A DNA stretch of 17,370 bases from Chloroflexia bacterium (GCA_025927935.1 JAICKM010000052.1:1-17370), one strand, 5' to 3'; counted from the stretch's first letter, positions 1 through 6,992 are shown. Made by a program: numbers and translations. Notes: generated from the letters alone by a model not told the origin.

Positions 1-460
1 ACCGGCGGATCGCCGCGCCGATCACCGGGTCGAAGCTCTCGAAGGTGATCTCACCGGGCTGGCTGCCCATATAGTAGCCGCGTGGATCGACCAGCACAAT
101 CGTCGGCCAGGCGTCCACGGCGTAGGCCCGCCAGATGCGGAAGAAGCGGTCGTTCACCACCGGGTGGTCGATGCCCAGGCGCATGACCGCATCGCGCACA
201 TGCGCCGTGATGCGCTCCGCCGGATACTTGCCGGAGTGGACCCCGATCACCGCCAGTTCAGCCGGATACTTCTCTTCGAGCCGCCGCAACTGCGGCAGGA
301 TATGGATGCAGTTGATTCACCCATAGGTCCAGAAATCGAGCAACAGCAGCTTGCCGCGCAACTCGCCCAGAGTCAGCGGCTGATGGTCGACCGTGTTCAG
401 CCAATCGAGTCCCGTCTGGAACTCAGGCGCATGGACCACGCTGTTAAACATATCATCCAT
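1..460 (-). CDS. NHLRC2-type thioredoxin-like protein with in-frame UGA (probable selenoprotein), 3' part outside the window
   Basis: Starts at ATG (458-460), preceded by a strong Shine-Dalgarno AGGAGG ending about 8 nt upstream; 153 codons are visible and the gene runs off the left edge. The frame is open except for UGA at codon 48 (317-319). Sequence shown: [13 protein letters not shown] near the N-terminus, then [46 protein letters not shown] and [14 protein letters not shown]. This is the pattern of the thioredoxin domain that precedes NHL repeats in NHLRC2-like proteins, where the active site is usually WTYCCINC. UGA therefore sits on the first Cys of CxxC (UINC). No signal peptide is visible, so the protein is probably a cytoplasmic thiol-disulfide oxidoreductase. 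A near-consensus promoter lies at 517-544 and a SECIS-like hairpin follows the UGA. Family knowledge: Sec replaces Cys in many thioredoxin-fold proteins. Inference: residue 48 is selenocysteine. The alternatives, a Cys-to-stop mutation or a sequencing error, are less likely because a second such gene is present. Confidence 0.85.
281..298 (-). promoter_or_regulatory. SECIS-like stem-loop downstream of the thioredoxin UGA
   Basis: In the mRNA sense, the arms CUGCCGC and GCGGCGG form a 7-bp helix (one G-U pair) closing the loop AGUU. The loop begins 25 nt after the UGA codon and has G at its second position. Bacterial SECIS elements recognised by SelB lie inside the coding sequence, with the apical loop about 16-37 nt after UGA and a G near the start of the loop. 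Function is inferred from position and shape only. Confidence 0.6.
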
Positions 461-516
461 CAAGACCGCCTCCTACGCGCATGGCCGGGACCATACGCCG
501 TGTGTACCTCTCCAGC

Positions 517-544
517 ATTATAGCAAACGCCCTCCCGCCGTCAA
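517..544 (-). promoter_or_regulatory. sigma-70 promoter for the thioredoxin selenoprotein gene
   Basis: Read on the minus strand: TTGACG (539-544), a 16-nt spacer, then a perfect TATAAT (517-522). The expected transcription start near 510 leaves a leader of about 50 nt before the AGGAGG ribosome binding site and the ATG. Confidence 0.7.
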
Positions 545-745
545 ATATCACGACGGCCAGGGGTGCCCCCGCTACTTTCGCCTGCGGCACGGCGTTATGG
601 GGTGTGAGGCTCCTGGCGGGCGCCGTGGTCGGCCCTGGCCGCAAGAAGCACGCGGTGCCCGCCCCTCTACAAAACTGAAAGACCCCGCTGCCGCGTAAAC
701 ATCTCATACCAACATTAATCAAGCGGCCCCTCCCAACCGCCAATC

Positions 746-770
746 ACCTGTACACGTTACCTGTACACGT
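746..770 (+). repeat. 12-bp direct repeat upstream of the lipoprotein gene
   Basis: ACCTGTACACGT occurs at 746-757 and again at 759-770, a period of 13. Each copy contains the palindrome TGTACA. The pair ends immediately before the AGAGGAG ribosome binding site. It could be a duplicated operator or simply a small tandem duplication. Confidence 0.6.
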
Positions 771-786
771 CAGAGGAGAACCTGTT

Positions 787-1440
787 ATGCATTTGATCCC
801 GCGCATGTCCGTCCGGCGCAGCCTGCTGGTGCCGCTGCTCGGCCTGGCCTTGCTGCTCAGCGCCTGCGGAGGCGATGTTCCGCTCACCGCCACCACCGTG
901 GCGCCGACCAATACCGTCGCCGCCGCCGCGCCCACCGATACGGTGGCGCCCACCAGCGCCCCGACGACCGCGCCCACCACCGCTCCGACCGATACGGTCG
1001 TGCCGCCCACGGCCATGGCGGTGCCGCCCACAGCCATCCCACCGACCGACACCGCCGTGCCGCCCACAGTAGCACCGACCAACGCGCCTGCGCCGCCGAC
1101 GAAGGCCCTTACGGCACCCACCAAGGTGCCGACCAAGCGCCCCACGCCGGTGTCCGTCCCGACGAAAGCGCCCACCAAGGCCCCGGCTCCGGCTGTGGTC
1201 TATGTCAAAGTAGTAGACTTCGCCTTTGATCCGCCCTCAATCACGATCCCGGCGGGTACCAAGGTGATCTGGACGAACATCGGCCCGACCGAGCACACGG
1301 TAGCCGACAAGGATGTCAACTGGTCGTCCAACATCCTGAACAAGAACGATGCGTACAGCCATGTCTTCACGCAACCCGGCACAGTCACGGTGATCTGCAC
1401 GCTCCACCCCGATATGGTGAGCACCGTCATCGTAAAGTAA
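787..1440 (+). CDS. cupredoxin (plastocyanin-like) lipoprotein with long Pro/Thr linker
   Basis: A 217-residue protein starting at ATG after AGAGGAG. A lipoprotein signal peptide is clear: MSVRRS, a Leu-rich core, then the lipobox LLSAC with the lipidated Cys at residue 27. Residues about 28-136 are a low-complexity linker of Ala/Pro/Thr/Val motifs such as TDTVAPT and PPTA. Residues 137-217 form a compact cupredoxin domain: FAFDPPSITIPAGTKVIWTN, then His170 in EHTV, Cys204 in VICTLHP, His207 and Met210. These four residues match the His-Cys-His-Met ligand set of type I blue copper sites. Expected role: a small electron carrier tethered on the outer face of the membrane, with the linker reaching through the wall. 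The partner oxidase or reductase is not in the window. Residues Met1 and Met7 are both possible starts; Met1 has the better ribosome binding site. Confidence 0.9.
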   Translation: MHLIPRMSVRRSLLVPLLGLALLLSACGGDVPLTATTVAPTNTVAAAAPTDTVAPTSAPTTAPTTAPTDTVVPPTAMAVPPTAIPPTDTAVPPTVAPTNAPAPPTKALTAPTKVPTKRPTPVSVPTKAPTKAPAPAVVYVKVVDFAFDPPSITIPAGTKVIWTNIGPTEHTVADKDVNWSSNILNKNDAYSHVFTQPGTVTVICTLHPDMVSTVIVK

Positions 1441-1453
1441 TCCAGTGGCCGGC

Positions 1454-1481
1454 GGCAGGCCGGGCGCGCGCCCGACCTGCC
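1454..1481 (+). terminator. GC-rich hairpin after the cupredoxin gene
   Basis: GGCAGG-C-CGGGCGC pairs with GCGCCCG-A-CCTGCC, starting 13 nt after the stop codon. The stem is strong but no T-run follows, so it is either a weak terminator or an mRNA 3'-end stabiliser. Confidence 0.4.
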
Positions 1482-1605
1482 CCTGGTGTCCCCAATCGCC
1501 CTGGCAGACCGCTACTTTTAGGCGGGCGCGGGCGTTAGTCATAATGAACGGATGCTGCGCCGGGCCGCCGGGGTCATCCGTCGCGGCGATTGTGGGCCAC
1601 CAGAC

Positions 1606-1634
1606 TTGACACCACTGGATATCCATGCTACATA
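1606..1634 (+). promoter_or_regulatory. extended -10 sigma-70 promoter of the ECF sigma operon
   Basis: Perfect TTGACA (1606-1611), a 17-nt spacer ending in TGC (the TGn extension), then TACATA (1629-1634). Transcription would begin near 1641. This lies downstream of the first possible ATG (1625), so it argues for a later translation start. Confidence 0.7.
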
Positions 1635-1675
1635 ATCAACTCTGGACAGTGAATCTCAGTCCTAGCCCACAATAT

Positions 1676-2245
1676 ATGGACGATGCGATCCTGGTAGCCG
1701 GGTTACAGCGCGGCGAGACACGCGCGGTCGAGTACGTGGTGCAGCAGTACGCACCGGCGTTATATCGTTATGCCTATTATCAGTTGCAAGACGCCATGCT
1801 CGCCGAAGATGTCGTCTCCGAGGTCATGGCCCGCATGGTGGGACGCGTCGACAAGTTCGTGCTGGAAAGTACACCCTTCCAGGCATGGTTGTTCCGCATC
1901 GCCCGCAACCTGATCGCCGATCATTACCGGGCGCGCAAACGCCGGCCCCAGGTCTCCCTGGAGACCTGGCTGGAAGTCGATCCCAGCCAGGAACCCGGCG
2001 ACCTGGACACGCAGATCCTGGATCTGCCGGATCGGGAGGAGCTGATCGCCGGCCTGGCGCTGCTGACGGAGGAACAACGCCAGGTCATTCTCCTGCACGT
2101 GGTCGAAGGATGGGAGTTGCCGCAGGTTGCCAAGCTTCTGGACCGCAGCGTGCCATCCGTGAAGAGCCTGTATTATCGCGGGGTGCAATCGCTCCGGCGC
2201 GTGCTGACCCGCAGCGCAGATCCCCAGGGACAACTGCCCGCCTGA
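1676..2245 (+). CDS. ECF-type RNA polymerase sigma factor
   Basis: A 189-residue protein beginning MDDAILVAGLQRGET. Region 2 (residues about 18-85) shows YAPALYRYAYYQL, AEDVVSEVMARM and PFQAWLFRIARNLIADHYR, the usual sigma-70 region 2 pattern. Region 4 (about 124-178) shows LLTEEQRQVILLHVVEGW and a helix-turn-helix ending SVKSLYYRGVQSLRR. The frame is open from an ATG at 1625, but the promoter at 1606-1634 overlaps that ATG. The start is therefore more likely 1676, or a GTG at 1649. None of these has a strong Shine-Dalgarno, so the start is uncertain. It lies 16 nt upstream of a single-pass membrane protein. That arrangement is typical of an ECF sigma factor co-transcribed with its regulator. 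It ends in TGA. Confidence 0.9.
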   Translation: MDDAILVAGLQRGETRAVEYVVQQYAPALYRYAYYQLQDAMLAEDVVSEVMARMVGRVDKFVLESTPFQAWLFRIARNLIADHYRARKRRPQVSLETWLEVDPSQEPGDLDTQILDLPDREELIAGLALLTEEQRQVILLHVVEGWELPQVAKLLDRSVPSVKSLYYRGVQSLRRVLTRSADPQGQLPA

Positions 2246-2261
2246 AGGAACGTAGATAGGC

Positions 2262-3776
2262 ATGTTTGAGCGCAACTCACGCGCAGAGGAAATATTCAGC
2301 GCCGCCTGGGAACAGGTTCGCGCCGGGCGCAGCATTGAGTCGGTGGTCGCGCAATACCCGGATCTAGCCGCCGACCTGGAGCCGATGCTGCGGCTGGCCC
2401 AGGCCGTGCGCGACACGCCCGCGCCGGCCCTGTCGCCTGACGCCATGGCGCGCATTCAGGCGCGCGCCCGGCAGGCCGCCCAGGCTCGCCCCCCGGCCGT
2501 GACCGTCGCCCCGCGTGAGTCTGCGGAGCGGATGGCCGGGGGCGCACTCCCGCCCCGCCGGGCGCCCTGGTTTGCCCCGTTCCGGCCCTCGCTGCGCGGC
2601 GGCCTGGCGATGCTGCTGGTCTTGCTCACGGTCGGCGTGGGCCTGGTGGCCGCCTCGGTCATCATGCCGCCGCCGCCCGTCCCGACGGTGCCGCCGACAG
2701 CCAGCCTTGCCAGTTACAGCGGGGTGATCAAAGTCATCTCGGACACCCAGTGGATTATCGACGATGAGGAAATCGTCATCGAGCCGGGGGTCACGCAGAT
2801 CCACGGCCAGCCCCGGATCGGCGCGGTGGCCGAATGCATCGGCCAGCCCATGCCGGGCGGTGCTAACCGCATCCGTGCGCTGACAATCTGGATCCACGAA
2901 GATCCCACGCCTGCGAACCCCACGCCCCCGGCGCAGGCTACGGAGAGTCCGGCAGCCTCGCCCGCCCCGGCGTCGGCCACCCCGGCGCCTACGGCGGCCG
3001 GCAGCGCCGTGCCTGAGACGAACGTACCGCTGCCGGGGCCGCCCGCCACGGTGACGCCGCGCCCTAGCCGAACCCCCACACCGGGCAGTGGTTGGGCGCC
3101 CACCGCTATGCCGCCTACGCAGGTGCGCGCCTGGCCCACGGCCACAGCGGTGCCGCCCACCAAGCCCTGGGCCACGCCGATCCCGCCGACCCGCCCGCCC
3201 TGGCCGACCTATACTCCCGCGCCACCCACCGCGACTCACGCACCGTGGCCCACCTACACGCCCGCGCCGCCCACCGCGACCCGCCCGCCGTGGCCCACCT
3301 ATACCCCCGTGCCGCCCACCACGACCCAGGCGCCGTGGCCGACTTATACCCCTGCTCCGCCCACCGCCACGCCGGGCGGAGGCGTATGGCCCACGTACAC
3401 GCCTGCGTCCTGGCCGGCGACGGCCACTACCGGACCAGGGGTGACTTCCGCTACCCCGGCCCCTCCCAATGCGCTACCCTCGGCCACGGTGCTGGTAGAT
3501 CGGACGCAGGCGCCTGTGGAAACCCCGGCGCCCACGTACCCGCCGACCCAAAGCAGCGTGCCAACCCAGGAGCCGACCCGGCCCGCGCTGCCCACGGAGA
3601 CACAGCAGCCCGCGGCAGAACCCACGCCGCGGGCCACCGCCGAACCGAGCCGCACGCCGAAGCCGAGCGAGACCCCGCACACCGGCGGCGGACCCCGGCC
3701 CAGCGAGACCCCGCACGATGATAACGGGGGCAGCGGGAGTGGTGGCGGCCATGCGACGCGCACACCGCACCCATGA
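2262..3776 (+). CDS. single-pass membrane protein, probable anti-sigma-like partner, with DUF5666-like domain and Pro/Thr repeats
   Basis: A 504-residue protein with AAGGA upstream of the ATG. Residues 1-70 are a helical, probably cytoplasmic segment (EEIFSAAWEQVRAGRSIESV, YPDLAADLEPMLRLA). No HxxxCxxC zinc anti-sigma motif is visible. One membrane helix lies at about 112-134 (GLAMLLVLLTVGVGLVAASV). Residues about 150-214 form a small beta-rich domain (SGVIKVISDTQWIIDDEEIVI, ending IRALTIWI) resembling DUF5666. From about 215 to the end the chain is Pro/Thr/Ala-rich, with four tandem 15-residue units built on PWPTYTPAPPTAT, and a hydrophilic Gly/Ser tail. Inferred topology: N-terminus inside, repeats outside, so it could sense the envelope and hold the sigma factor coded just upstream. 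That role rests on operon position only. It ends in TGA. Confidence 0.75.
   Translation: MFERNSRAEEIFSAAWEQVRAGRSIESVVAQYPDLAADLEPMLRLAQAVRDTPAPALSPDAMARIQARARQAAQARPPAVTVAPRESAERMAGGALPPRRAPWFAPFRPSLRGGLAMLLVLLTVGVGLVAASVIMPPPPVPTVPPTASLASYSGVIKVISDTQWIIDDEEIVIEPGVTQIHGQPRIGAVAECIGQPMPGGANRIRALTIWIHEDPTPANPTPPAQATESPAASPAPASATPAPTAAGSAVPETNVPLPGPPATVTPRPSRTPTPGSGWAPTAMPPTQVRAWPTATAVPPTKPWATPIPPTRPPWPTYTPAPPTATHAPWPTYTPAPPTATRPPWPTYTPVPPTTTQAPWPTYTPAPPTATPGGGVWPTYTPASWPATATTGPGVTSATPAPPNALPSATVLVDRTQAPVETPAPTYPPTQSSVPTQEPTRPALPTETQQPAAEPTPRATAEPSRTPKPSETPHTGGGPRPSETPHDDNGGSGSGGGHATRTPHP
3198..3377 (+). repeat. four 45-bp tandem coding repeats
   Basis: The Trp codon of the unit PWPTYTPAPPTAT recurs at 3201, 3246, 3291 and 3336, an exact 45-bp period. 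A fifth, offset copy has its Trp codon at 3387. The repeats encode an extended surface stalk in the putative anti-sigma protein. The copies differ by scattered substitutions, so the array is not newly made. Confidence 0.9.
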
Positions 3777-3777
3777 G

Positions 3778-3814
3778 CTGAGGGGCACGGTATCCGTGCC
3801 CCTCAGTGTTTTCT
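3778..3814 (+). terminator. rho-independent terminator of the sigma operon
   Basis: A perfect 13-bp stem (CTGAGGGGCACGG with CCGTGCCCCTCAG) closes a 3-nt loop and is followed by TGTTTTCT. It starts at the stop codon of the membrane protein and separates it from the convergent GH13 gene. Confidence 0.88.
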
Positions 3815-3866
3815 AAGACCTGTTTCCGGTCGCGGAGCGGGTATGCATCTTGCGACTGGAGCCGCG

Positions 3867-5321
3867 TCAGACGGGGGGCGGGACCAATGCAATGCCCGCG
3901 CGGGGGGGAAGGCTAATTTCGAGCACATTGCCCTGCACCGTAGCCTGACCTTCCCCGATCAGGATCTGCCACGGCCCCTTGCCGGCCAGGCTGTCGCTCA
4001 GGGGTAACTGGAGATTGCGGCGGGCGCGGGCGTTGTTCAGCGCCACAATCACATAGTCATCGCCCAGGCTGCGCGCGAAGCCGTACACGCCGTCGGCCGC
4101 ATAAAGCGGTTGATAGGCCCCGGTGCGCAGCGCGGGGTGGGCATGGCGCAGGGCAATCGCCTGCTTGAAGAAGGCCAGCAGTTCCATGTTCCACTGAGCC
4201 TGGTCCCAGGGAAAAGTGCGCCGCGAATCGGGATCACGGGCGCCCTCGATGCCGATCTCGTCGCCGTAATAGATCGACGGCGCGCCGGGATAGCACATCT
4301 GGAACAGCGTCGCCAGTTGCAACGCCGTCACGTCGCCGCGCGCCATGGTCAAAAAGCGCGCCGTGTCGTGGCTGTCGAGCAAATTAAGCTGCACCTCGGT
4401 AATCTCGCGAGGATAGAGGTCGAGCAACCCGGCGATGGCCTGGGCAAACTCCGGCCCATCCAGCGGATGCGTCGGGTCCCATCCCTGGTCGCGGACCATG
4501 CTCTTATCCAGGTGGCTGCCGATGGCATACTCGATCACCCGCCCGCCGAAGAGGTAGTTCATCGTCGCGTCGAACTGGTCGCCCTGTAACCAGTGGCGCC
4601 CCTCCTCCCAGACCTCGCCGACGATGTAGGCTTCCGGGTTAATGGCTTTAACCCGCGTGCGGAACTCGCGCCAGAAGGCGTCATCGGCGATCTCGCCGGG
4701 CACGTCGAGGCGCCAGCCGTCAATGCCCTGGCGCAGCCAGTATTCGGCCACCCGCAACAGGAACTCGCGCACCGCCGGGGTGCCGGTATTGAACTTGGGC
4801 AGCGCGTGATAGCCCCACCAGCCGTGGTAGCCGGGCGGGCGCGACTCGTCATAGGCGTTAGGCGGCAACTCGTGAAAATAGAACCAGTCGAGATAGGGCG
4901 AGTACTTGCCGTTCTCCAGTGTATGGTTGAACTGGTAAAACCCGCGGCTGGCATGATTGAACACCCCGTCGAGGATCACGCGGATGTTGCGGGCGTGCGC
5001 GGCGTCCAGCATTGTGCGGAAGGCTTCATCGCCGCCCAGGATCGGGTCCACTTTGTAATAGTCATGCGTGTGATAGCGATGGTTCGCGGTGGACGCGAAG
5101 ATGGGCGTGAAGTAAATCGCGGTGATCCCCAGGTCTTGCAGGTAATCCAGGTGCTCAGTCACGCCCAGCAGATCGCCCCCTTTGAACCCATGCACCGTGG
5201 GCGGGGTGTCCCAGGGTTCCAGGTTCGACGGCTTCGGCACGGCTTCCGAGCGGGCAAAACGATCCGGGAAAATTTGATAGAAGACGGCATGCCGAACCCA
5301 TTCCGGCGTATTGATGCTCAA
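3867..5321 (-). CDS. GH13 alpha-amylase family glycosidase (neopullulanase/cyclomaltodextrinase-like)
   Basis: 484 residues from a TTG start. GGAGG lies 7 nt upstream of that TTG, and the promoter at 5416-5444 sits where a longer frame would begin, so longer versions starting at 5444 are unlikely. N-terminal signature: WVRHAVFYQIFPDRFARS. GH13 regions in order: region I DGVFNH, region II GIDGWRLDVPGE with nucleophile Asp206, region III YIVGEVWEE with acid/base Glu236, region IV NLLDSHD with Asp319. All three catalytic carboxylates are present. It lacks the N-terminal CBM34-like domain of classical neopullulanases and has only a short C-terminal beta domain (ending PPRAGIALVPPPV). No signal peptide is visible, so a cytoplasmic role in cleaving maltodextrins or cyclodextrins is expected. 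Exact substrate cannot be read from the sequence. It ends in TGA. Confidence 0.92.
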   Translation of the reverse strand: MSINTPEWVRHAVFYQIFPDRFARSEAVPKPSNLEPWDTPPTVHGFKGGDLLGVTEHLDYLQDLGITAIYFTPIFASTANHRYHTHDYYKVDPILGGDEAFRTMLDAAHARNIRVILDGVFNHASRGFYQFNHTLENGKYSPYLDWFYFHELPPNAYDESRPPGYHGWWGYHALPKFNTGTPAVREFLLRVAEYWLRQGIDGWRLDVPGEIADDAFWREFRTRVKAINPEAYIVGEVWEEGRHWLQGDQFDATMNYLFGGRVIEYAIGSHLDKSMVRDQGWDPTHPLDGPEFAQAIAGLLDLYPREITEVQLNLLDSHDTARFLTMARGDVTALQLATLFQMCYPGAPSIYYGDEIGIEGARDPDSRRTFPWDQAQWNMELLAFFKQAIALRHAHPALRTGAYQPLYAADGVYGFARSLGDDYVIVALNNARARRNLQLPLSDSLAGKGPWQILIGEGQATVQGNVLEISLPPRAGIALVPPPV

Positions 5322-5415
5322 CAGGGTTCCTCCATTGGATAGACAGTCTGGCCCACAGGCGGTGGTGCCCGGTCTCCGTTTGTGGTGCCGGCAACATTGT
5401 GGACCGATCTGTCGG

Positions 5416-5444
5416 ATTATACACTGTCGTGCCCGCGCTGTCAC
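5416..5444 (-). promoter_or_regulatory. promoter of the GH13 gene
   Basis: Minus strand: GTGACA (5439-5444), a 17-nt spacer, and a perfect TATAAT (5416-5421). The predicted start of transcription near 5409 gives a leader of about 88 nt before the TTG start codon. Confidence 0.65.
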
Positions 5445-5663
5445 GAATTATGACAGGTTTGATAGATTGCTGAGATACGACTAGCAAGCGCGTGAAATCG
5501 CGCACCAGGCCACGCGACGAGCGTCTCGATGCCGGATCATCTACAAGATTCGATCCAGGCCCGCTTTGTTACATACGTTTACCGGTTATCCACCCGCGCT
5601 GCGACCCGCGCCTGGTAGAGTAGAGTTGGCCCACTGCACATACCGGCTAAGGGCACTGGAATT

Positions 5664-5702
5664 GCTGAGCATAGCCGGAAGGCATCGCCGGCTATCGGCA
5701 GC
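5664..5702 (+). promoter_or_regulatory. two-part hairpin in the GAPDH upstream region
   Basis: Outer arms GCTG and CAGC (5664-5667, 5699-5702) and inner perfect 8-bp arms ATAGCCGG and CCGGCTAT (5671-5678, 5688-5695) are separated by a symmetric 3x3 internal loop. The apical loop has 9 nt. It lies about 90 nt upstream of the start codon, so it is probably a structured 5' leader element or an operator dyad. Confidence 0.45.
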
Positions 5703-5789
5703 GTAACGTAGCTGCCCGTGAAGACCGGCCAACACCGCGGGGATCAGGTGCGCGTTCACCTGACGGCCCGCAAAGCTAAGGAGTCTGAT

Positions 5790-6788
5790 ATGAACAACGT
5801 TGCTATCCACGGATTCGGCAGGATTGGGCGGATTGCCACGCGCGTCGCGCTACGCGGTGACTTGTTTACCCCGGTGGCCGTGTCCGATATTCAGGATCTG
5901 GCGACCCTCGGCGCTCTCTTCAAGGTCGACACCAACTACGGCGTGTGGCCCGAACCGGTCAGCACCGACGGCGACAAGCTGATCATCGGCGGGCGGGCCA
6001 TCCCCTACTTCAACACCAAGGAAGCGCTGCCCGACTGGGGGGCGCTGGGCGTGGATCTGGTCGTCGATTGCACCGGGCGGGCCACCAGGCGCCCCGTCGC
6101 CCAGGCCCATCTCGACCGCGGCGCCAAGCGCGTGCTGGTCAGCGCCGCCAGCAAGACGCTGCAAGATTGCGATGCGGTGCTGTTGCCGGGCATCAACTTC
6201 GCGAGCTACAAGCCGGGCGAGCACCACATCATCAGTCTGGCAAGCTGCACGACCAACGCGCTGGCCCCGGTCGTCAAAGTGCTGAAAGAGCAGTTCGGGC
6301 TTCAGCATGGTTTCTTCACCACTGTGCACGCCTACACCAATACACAATCGCTCACCGACCAGCCGATGAAAGACCGGCGCGATAGCTGGGCGGCAGCCGA
6401 GAACGTCATCCCCTCGTCGTCTGGGGCGGCCAAGGCGCTGAAGTTCATCTGGCCCGACCTGGACATCACCGGCAAGGCGTACCGCGTGCCCGTGCGGACC
6501 GGCAGCATCGTCGAACTGAACGTGCTGCTGGGGCGCGACACCACCGCCGAGGAAGTGAACGACGCCTTCCGCAAAGCGGCCGGTAGCGCCCCGTTCAAGG
6601 GCATCATGGACGTGCTGGAAGAGGAATGGGCCTCCAGCCGCATTGTCGGCGAGACGCACTCGTCGCTGATCGACCTGCCGCTGACCCAGGTCCTCGGCGG
6701 GCGCTTCTTGACCATCGCCGCCTGGTATGACAACGAAATGGGCTATGCGACGCGCCTGGCCGAGATGGCAAAGGCCGTCAGCGAGTAA
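5790..6788 (+). CDS. gap: glyceraldehyde-3-phosphate dehydrogenase
   Basis: 332 residues, the usual family length. The ATG at 5790 is chosen because AAGGAG lies 6 nt upstream and the Rossmann fold begins at once (NNVAIHGFGRIGR). An in-frame ATG 24 codons upstream lacks these features. Asp33 in AVSD favours NAD over NADP. The catalytic Cys153 is in SLASCTTNAL, His180 in TTVHAYT, and the C-terminal signature AAWYDNEMGYATRL is intact. The enzyme oxidises and phosphorylates glyceraldehyde-3-phosphate to 1,3-bisphosphoglycerate in glycolysis, or the reverse in gluconeogenesis. Here pgk does not follow; a terminator-like hairpin does, so the gene appears monocistronic. The loop normally reading PT(T/S)TGAAKA is PSSSGAAKA, a mild variant. 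Confidence 0.96.
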   Translation: MNNVAIHGFGRIGRIATRVALRGDLFTPVAVSDIQDLATLGALFKVDTNYGVWPEPVSTDGDKLIIGGRAIPYFNTKEALPDWGALGVDLVVDCTGRATRRPVAQAHLDRGAKRVLVSAASKTLQDCDAVLLPGINFASYKPGEHHIISLASCTTNALAPVVKVLKEQFGLQHGFFTTVHAYTNTQSLTDQPMKDRRDSWAAAENVIPSSSGAAKALKFIWPDLDITGKAYRVPVRTGSIVELNVLLGRDTTAEEVNDAFRKAAGSAPFKGIMDVLEEEWASSRIVGETHSSLIDLPLTQVLGGRFLTIAAWYDNEMGYATRLAEMAKAVSE

Positions 6789-6814
6789 CCCCGCCTTACC
6801 CGAACAAACTCGCG

Positions 6815-6841
6815 CAGGGGCCGGCCCAATGCCGGCCCCTG
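6815..6841 (+). terminator. hairpin terminator after gap
   Basis: A perfect 11-bp GC-rich stem, CAGGGGCCGGC with GCCGGCCCCTG, closes the loop CCAAT 26 nt after the stop codon and is followed by TCGTCATCCT. It lacks a clean T-run but is well placed. Confidence 0.6.
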
Positions 6842-6906
6842 TCGTCATCCTGCGTGGCCCTTCCGGCAACCGCGCCCCGGCGGCCAGCGCCCGCCCCGCG
6901 CGCCTT

Positions 6907-6931
6907 GTAGGGGCCGGTTTCAAACCGGCCC
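6907..6931. repeat. REP-like palindrome
   Basis: GGGCCGGTTT, one C, then AAACCGGCCC, preceded by GTAG. Short palindromes of the form GTAGGGGC-GGTTT-AAACC-GCCCC are often dispersed in intergenic DNA of high-GC bacteria. Only one copy is in this window, so a repeat family is inferred, not shown. Confidence 0.45.
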
Positions 6932-6954
6932 GCGCCGTGACCGGGATGGCGCAA

Positions 6955-6992
6955 CAAAACCGGACCCTTGTACCGGGTGGTACAAGGGGTCC
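6955..6992 (-). terminator. terminator of the VanW-family gene
   Basis: On the minus strand a 13-bp stem (GGACCCCTTGTACC with GGTACAAGGGTCC, one bulged C) closes a 4-nt loop. It is followed by GGTTTTGTT, about 25 nt past the stop codon of the VanW-family gene. Confidence 0.7.

Larger units (their letters stand above)
461..786. other. divergent intergenic region
   Basis: This stretch of 326 bases separates the minus-strand thioredoxin gene from the plus-strand lipoprotein gene. It holds the thioredoxin promoter and, at its right end, a 12-bp direct repeat followed by the lipoprotein ribosome binding site. I looked for a tRNA-Sec-like cloverleaf here and saw none. No convincing plus-strand promoter was found. 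Confidence 0.5.
5322..5789. other. divergent intergenic region between GH13 and GAPDH genes
   Basis: 468 bases. The left third holds the GH13 leader and promoter. The right part holds a hairpin upstream of the GAPDH gene (5664-5702) and its AAGGAG ribosome binding site. I could not identify a convincing promoter for the GAPDH gene, and saw no RNA gene or credible small ORF. Confidence 0.5.

Noticed and set aside
317..319. UGA read as Trp through a variant genetic code
   Set aside because: UGA closes four genes here, including tuf; the tRNA-Trp anticodon is CCA; and both in-frame UGAs align with Cys, not Trp.
453..743. Possible small minus-strand gene in the first intergenic region
   Set aside because: It overlaps the promoter and start of the thioredoxin gene in another frame and has no ribosome binding site.
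2364..3239. Minus-strand open frame rich in Arg and Gly
   Set aside because: It is a shadow of the Pro/Thr-rich membrane protein gene; composition is an artefact of the complementary repeats.
3198..3377. CRISPR-like array
   Set aside because: The 45-bp periodicity is within a coding frame, has no unique spacers, and encodes a Pro/Thr stalk.
5850..6923. Long minus-strand open frame of 357 codons
   Set aside because: It is the antisense shadow of gap; its residues show no family pattern.
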